Notes under the pieces: generated by a model
Told to the model about the DNA's origin: nothing
The model's input: only the letters and a program-made list of their open reading frames with translations
Databases searched by the model: none
Shown: positions 60,472 to 64,000 of the stretch, in pieces
Position numbering within the stretch: position 1 is the first letter of the stretch
Layout of the letters: each line of letters begins with the position of its first letter
Position numbers and translations under genes: made by a program
From: Chania fonticola_B
Lineage (GTDB): Bacteria; Pseudomonadota; Gammaproteobacteria; Enterobacterales; Enterobacteriaceae
Length of the DNA: 64,000 bases
NCBI RefSeq assembly: GCF_048537545.1
Contig: NZ_CP183218.1
Direction: 5' to 3' (one strand)

Positions 60472-61772
60472 GAAAACTGTTCGTGCAGTTCTTTTTACTG
60501 CTGTTCGTCTGCTTTCTGGTAATGGCGATGCTGGTTGGCCTGGTTTACAAGGTCACCGCCGAACGCGCCGGGCGCCAATCGATGGACGACCTGATGAAGA
60601 GTTCGCTGTATCTGATGCGCAGCGAACTGCGGGAGATCCCGCTAAAAGACTGGAACAAAACCATCGCCACCCTGGATCTAAACTTATCGTTCAAACTGCA
60701 TATCGAGCCGCTCGGTAAGCAGAACCTGAATGAAGATCTCACCAAGCGTCTGCACATGGGAGAGATTATTGCACTGGACGATCGCTACACCTTTATGCAG
60801 CGCATTCCCCGTAGCCACTACGTGCTGGTCGTTGGCCCCATCCCTTATCTGTTTTATCTGCACCAGATGCGCATCCTGGATTTGGTGCTGCTGATTTTTA
60901 TCGGCTTGTCGCTGGCCCTGCCGGTGTTCCTGTGGATGCGCCCGCATTGGCAGGACTTGCTGAAACTGGAAAATGCCGCCCAACGCCTGGGGGCCGGGCA
61001 TCTCGATGAACGTACACACTTTGTACCCACCTCGAGCCTTTACCGGCTTGGCGTTGCCTTTAATCAGATGGCCGATAACGTCAACACGCTGATCGTCAGT
61101 AAAAAACAGCTGATTGACGGTATTGCCCATGAGCTACGGACTCCGCTGGTACGCCTGCGCTATCGGTTGGCCATGAGCGATAACCTGACCGACGGCGAGC
61201 AGCAGGCATTGAATCGGGATATTGGCCAGCTAGAATCCCTGATCGACGAGCTATTGACCTATGCGCGTCTGGATCGGCCTCAGGTAGCCTTGAATATTGA
61301 ACCTATCGATTTACCCGGCTGGCTACAGGATAAGGTTGCCGATATCCAGTTGATCCACCCAGAGCACGACATTGAGCTGAACATCCCGCATGTCGGTGAC
61401 TTTGGCGGTGTCGATCTGCGGCTGATGGAACGCGTGTTAGACAACCTGGTCAACAATGGCCTGCGCTATAGCGAACGGCGTTTACGCGTCGGCCTGTGGT
61501 TTGACGGTGACGCCGCATGCTTGCAGGTGGAAGACGATGGCCCTGGCATTCCGCCAGAAGAGCGCGAACGGGTATTCGAGCCCTTCGTCCGCCTCGATCC
61601 CAGCCGCGATCGCGCTACCGGCGGCTGCGGGCTTGGATTGGCGATCGTGCATTCCATCGCCGTGGCCTATCAAGGCCAGGTCTTTGTGGAGGCCAGCTCT
61701 TTGGGCGGCGCCAGTTTCCGCTTCTGCTGGCCGATTAAACCCCCTTTAGATACCAAAACAGAGCCGGCATAA
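60468..61772 (+). CDS. rstB: Sensor histidine kinase RstB
   Basis: 434-residue membrane kinase. Two membrane segments (about residues 8-28 and 135-155) enclose a periplasmic sensor domain; then HAMP, the phosphoacceptor histidine in GIAHELRTPLVRLRYRL, N box NLVNNGLRYSE, and G boxes DDGPGIPPEERERVFEPF and GGCGLGLAIVHSI. The start overlaps the rstA stop as ATGA. Confidence 0.96.
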   Translation: MRKLFVQFFLLLFVCFLVMAMLVGLVYKVTAERAGRQSMDDLMKSSLYLMRSELREIPLKDWNKTIATLDLNLSFKLHIEPLGKQNLNEDLTKRLHMGEIIALDDRYTFMQRIPRSHYVLVVGPIPYLFYLHQMRILDLVLLIFIGLSLALPVFLWMRPHWQDLLKLENAAQRLGAGHLDERTHFVPTSSLYRLGVAFNQMADNVNTLIVSKKQLIDGIAHELRTPLVRLRYRLAMSDNLTDGEQQALNRDIGQLESLIDELLTYARLDRPQVALNIEPIDLPGWLQDKVADIQLIHPEHDIELNIPHVGDFGGVDLRLMERVLDNLVNNGLRYSERRLRVGLWFDGDAACLQVEDDGPGIPPEERERVFEPFVRLDPSRDRATGGCGLGLAIVHSIAVAYQGQVFVEASSLGGASFRFCWPIKPPLDTKTEPA

Positions 61773-61818
61773 CGATCCGGCCCCGTTGGCTCAACGGATC
61801 CACTATGGAGTTGAACAA

Positions 61819-63315
61819 ATGACATCTGCATCATCCACTACGGCCTACGGCCAACTTCGCGCCCTATTCACCCGCCTTTCGCGTTTTGACCATCTCTCGG
61901 CCATCAGCGGCTGGGATATGCAAACCATGATGCCGCCGGGGGGCAACAAGGCGCGTTCCGAAGCCCTGGCGGAATTGAGCGTGTTGAAGCATCAAATCCT
62001 GACGGCACAGAAAACGGGTGAACTGCTCGACCGCGCGCAACAAGAAGCGCTAGATGAATTTGACCGTGCCAACCTGCTCGAAATGCGCCGCCAGTATGAC
62101 AATGCCGTACTGGTGCCAGAAGCGCTGGTCGAAGCCAAATCCCTTGCCGGTGCGCGCTGCGAACATGCCTGGCGAGCACAACGCCCGGCCAACGACTGGG
62201 AAGGTTTTAGCGATAACCTACGCCAGGTGGTCAAGCTAAGCCGTGAAGAGGCGCAGATCCGCGCACAGGCAGCGGGCGTCAGCCGTTATGATGCGTTGCT
62301 CAATCTGTATGAGCCTGGCATGCGCAGCAGCGATCTGGACCGTATCTTTGGCGATCTGAAAACCTGGTTGCCCGACCTATTGCAAAAGGTGGTCGCCAAA
62401 CAGCAACAGGAGACTTGCCTGATCCCGCAAGGTCCGTTCGATGTCGACACCCAGCGTAAGCTGAGCCTGAGCGTGATGAAACTGCTCGGCTTTGACTTCG
62501 ACGGCGGCCGCGTTGACGTTAGTGCTCATCCGTTCTGCGGCGGCGTGCCGGAGGACGTGCGTATCACCACACGCTACAACGAGAAAGAGTTCCTTACCGC
62601 GCTACTTGGCATCGTGCATGAAACCGGCCACGCCCGTTATGAACAAAACCTGCCCCGTGAGTGGCTGGGCCAGCCAGTAGCGCAAGCTCGGTCGACAGCG
62701 ATCCACGAATCACAAAGCCTGTTCTTTGAAATGCAGCTGGCTCGCGGTAGTGACTTCCTGAAAGTCCTGCGGCCGCTGATCGTCAATCAGTTTGGTGAAC
62801 AAGCGGCCCTGGAAGAGAGCAACTTTATTCGCCTTAATCAGCGGGTGAAGCCGGGTCTAATCCGCGTCGATGCCGACGAGGTCAGCTACCCTGCCCATGT
62901 GATATTACGCTATGAAATCGAGCGTGCATTGATTGAGGGGGAGATCGAGGTAGAGGACATTCCAGCGCTGTGGAATGAGAAGATGCACAGCTACCTTGGC
63001 CTGGATACCGTGGGCGATTATCGCAACGGCTGTATGCAGGACATCCACTGGACGGACGGTGCCTTTGGTTACTTCCCAACTTACACCTTGGGTGCCATGT
63101 ATGCGGCCCAACTGTTTGACAGTGCACGCAGCGCAATGCCAAAACTGAGCGAAGATATTGCTGCCGGTAATTTAACCGAGCTATTCCATTGGTTACAGCA
63201 AAATATCTGGCGTCACGCCAGCCGTTACCCTACCGATACGTTGATCACCAACGCCACGGGTAAGACGTTAGACCCAAGCTATTTCCGCCGGCATCTGGAA
63301 AGCCGTTACCTGTAA
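61819..63315 (+). CDS. Metallocarboxypeptidase, M32 (Taq) family
   Basis: 498-residue cytoplasmic carboxypeptidase of the thermostable carboxypeptidase 1 family. The zinc motif HEXXH is HETGH (about residues 267-271) and the third ligand region is STAIHESQSLFFE. Also typical are SAISGWDMQTMMPPGG near the start and the TDGAFGYFPTYTLG stretch late. A frame start at 61786 exists, but ATG 61819 has GGAG at eight bases. Stand-alone gene followed by a hairpin. Confidence 0.92.
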   Translation: MTSASSTTAYGQLRALFTRLSRFDHLSAISGWDMQTMMPPGGNKARSEALAELSVLKHQILTAQKTGELLDRAQQEALDEFDRANLLEMRRQYDNAVLVPEALVEAKSLAGARCEHAWRAQRPANDWEGFSDNLRQVVKLSREEAQIRAQAAGVSRYDALLNLYEPGMRSSDLDRIFGDLKTWLPDLLQKVVAKQQQETCLIPQGPFDVDTQRKLSLSVMKLLGFDFDGGRVDVSAHPFCGGVPEDVRITTRYNEKEFLTALLGIVHETGHARYEQNLPREWLGQPVAQARSTAIHESQSLFFEMQLARGSDFLKVLRPLIVNQFGEQAALEESNFIRLNQRVKPGLIRVDADEVSYPAHVILRYEIERALIEGEIEVEDIPALWNEKMHSYLGLDTVGDYRNGCMQDIHWTDGAFGYFPTYTLGAMYAAQLFDSARSAMPKLSEDIAAGNLTELFHWLQQNIWRHASRYPTDTLITNATGKTLDPSYFRRHLESRYL

Positions 63316-63327
63316 TCTCCGCCCCCT

Positions 63328-63366
63328 CCGTACGTTAAGGTGTTGCTGGTATAACTTAACGTACGG
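63328..63366 (+). terminator. Hairpin after the M32 carboxypeptidase gene
   Basis: A perfect 12-bp stem (CCGTACGTTAAG at 63328-63339, complement at 63355-63366), 12 bases past the stop, followed by ATTTG. Confidence 0.7.
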
Positions 63367-63386
63367 ATTTGCAAAATAGAGTCCAC

Positions 63387-64000
63387 ATGACTTTAACCAT
63401 CAATGTGTTACTTGAAAATCGCCTGGCTGCCGGGGCGGATAAAGCGTTAATCGCCAAAGCCGGGTTGAGCCTGCTAGTTAAGGATGAATCGGACAGCGTA
63501 CTTTTTGATACCGGGCCGGACGGCAGTTTTTTAAAAAATGCGGCTCAAATGGGGATTAGCCTCAACGACCTGACCGCTACCGTGCTCTCTCATGGCCATT
63601 ACGATCACAGCGGTGGTGTCCCCTGGTTGCCCGATAACAGCAGAATCATTTGCCACCCCGGCGTGCAAGACGTGCGCTATGCCGCCGTTAATCTTCTGGG
63701 CCGTATAAAGAAAATCAAACGGTTATCGCCGGAAGTGGATTACTCGCGCCACGCCATGGAGCTGACCAGAGCCCCAGTGCAAATCAGTGAGCGGTTCCTT
63801 TGGTCCGGTGAAATCGAGGTGCCTACCCCCAAAGCCTACGGCATTATTGAAAATGCGCAACAATCCCCTGATTACATCGCCGATGAAGGTGTGCTGATTT
63901 ATAAATCCGATCGAGGCCTGATAATCATCACTGGCTGCGGCCACCGGGGAATAATCAATATTGTACGGCACTGCCAGAAGATCACCGGTATCGATAAGAT
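63387..64000 (+). CDS. Metallo-beta-lactamase-fold protein (partial)
   Basis: At least 204 residues, running off the window end with no stop. It opens MTLTINVLLENRL and carries the zinc motif SHGHYDHSGG (H69, H71, D73, H74), then ITGCGHRGIIN near the window edge (third histidine). The layout matches the subgroup of MBL proteins annotated as dihydropterin-aminobenzene phosphate synthase-like, whose bacterial function is unclear. Start is by frame and position; there is no strong ribosome site. Confidence 0.85.
   Translation, partial: MTLTINVLLENRLAAGADKALIAKAGLSLLVKDESDSVLFDTGPDGSFLKNAAQMGISLNDLTATVLSHGHYDHSGGVPWLPDNSRIICHPGVQDVRYAAVNLLGRIKKIKRLSPEVDYSRHAMELTRAPVQISERFLWSGEIEVPTPKAYGIIENAQQSPDYIADEGVLIYKSDRGLIIITGCGHRGIINIVRHCQKITGIDK

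Overview
The window looks like chromosomal DNA of a Serratia-type enterobacterium (Yersiniaceae). Conserved blocks match the E. coli K-12 core: ogt/fnr/uspE and pntB-pntA-ydgH-ydgI-folM-rstA-rstB. They are interleaved with Serratia-like accessory genes such as an OlsF-type bifunctional acyltransferase and FabV. I see no rRNA, tRNA, phage, insertion sequence or CRISPR array. Apart from one cupin gene with a one-base frameshift, every gene looks intact. The last gene is cut by the window end.

Layout. 1-584 is an AT-rich leader with a good Fur-box match. 585-7036 holds a cysteine version of formate dehydrogenase H, a divergent hydrolase/AraC regulator pair, a periplasmic histidine phosphatase, the frameshifted cupin gene and a split chromate transporter. 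7150-11496 is a beta-glucoside PTS operon with its antiterminator gene last; its leader carries an RNA antiterminator target, a terminator and a CRP site. 11656-15965 has a pyridoxal kinase, the flagellar brake YcgR, an N-formylglutamate amidohydrolase-like gene and olsF.

16092-27886 is the most unusual part and my main candidate for an undescribed system. A cytoplasmic DUF4091/GH123-like protein is divergent from a sugar ABC importer (binding protein, two permeases, ATPase), a Gfo/Idh/MocA oxidoreductase and a ROK kinase. These are followed by a DeoR-type repressor, an AgaS-like SIS protein and a GatY/KbaY-type aldolase. Repeated CTTTCG(N)TTG boxes lie in both control regions, which supports a single regulon. 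The likely substrate is an amino-sugar glycoside that is imported, cleaved, phosphorylated, deaminated or isomerised, and split by the aldolase.

28228-38139 has an orphan secreted protein, ogt, a D-arabinitol (dal-like) operon placed between ogt and fnr, fnr with an autoregulatory FNR box, uspE and fabV. 38295-51960 is a PlaR (YiaJ)-controlled cluster: an ABC importer plus an SMP-30 lactonase, then yiaK, yiaL, a DUF4862 gene, an MFS transporter in place of the TRAP YiaMNO, lyxK, and ulaD/ulaE/ulaF-type genes. This is a route for 2,3-diketo-L-gulonate (ascorbate breakdown) to D-xylulose-5-phosphate. Both promoters carry a nearly identical 27-bp element. 51961-52339 holds four 46-bp tandem repeats between inverted REP-like elements. 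The window ends with pntBA, ydgH, ydgI, an unknown gene, folM, rstAB, an M32 carboxypeptidase and a partial metallo-beta-lactamase-fold gene.
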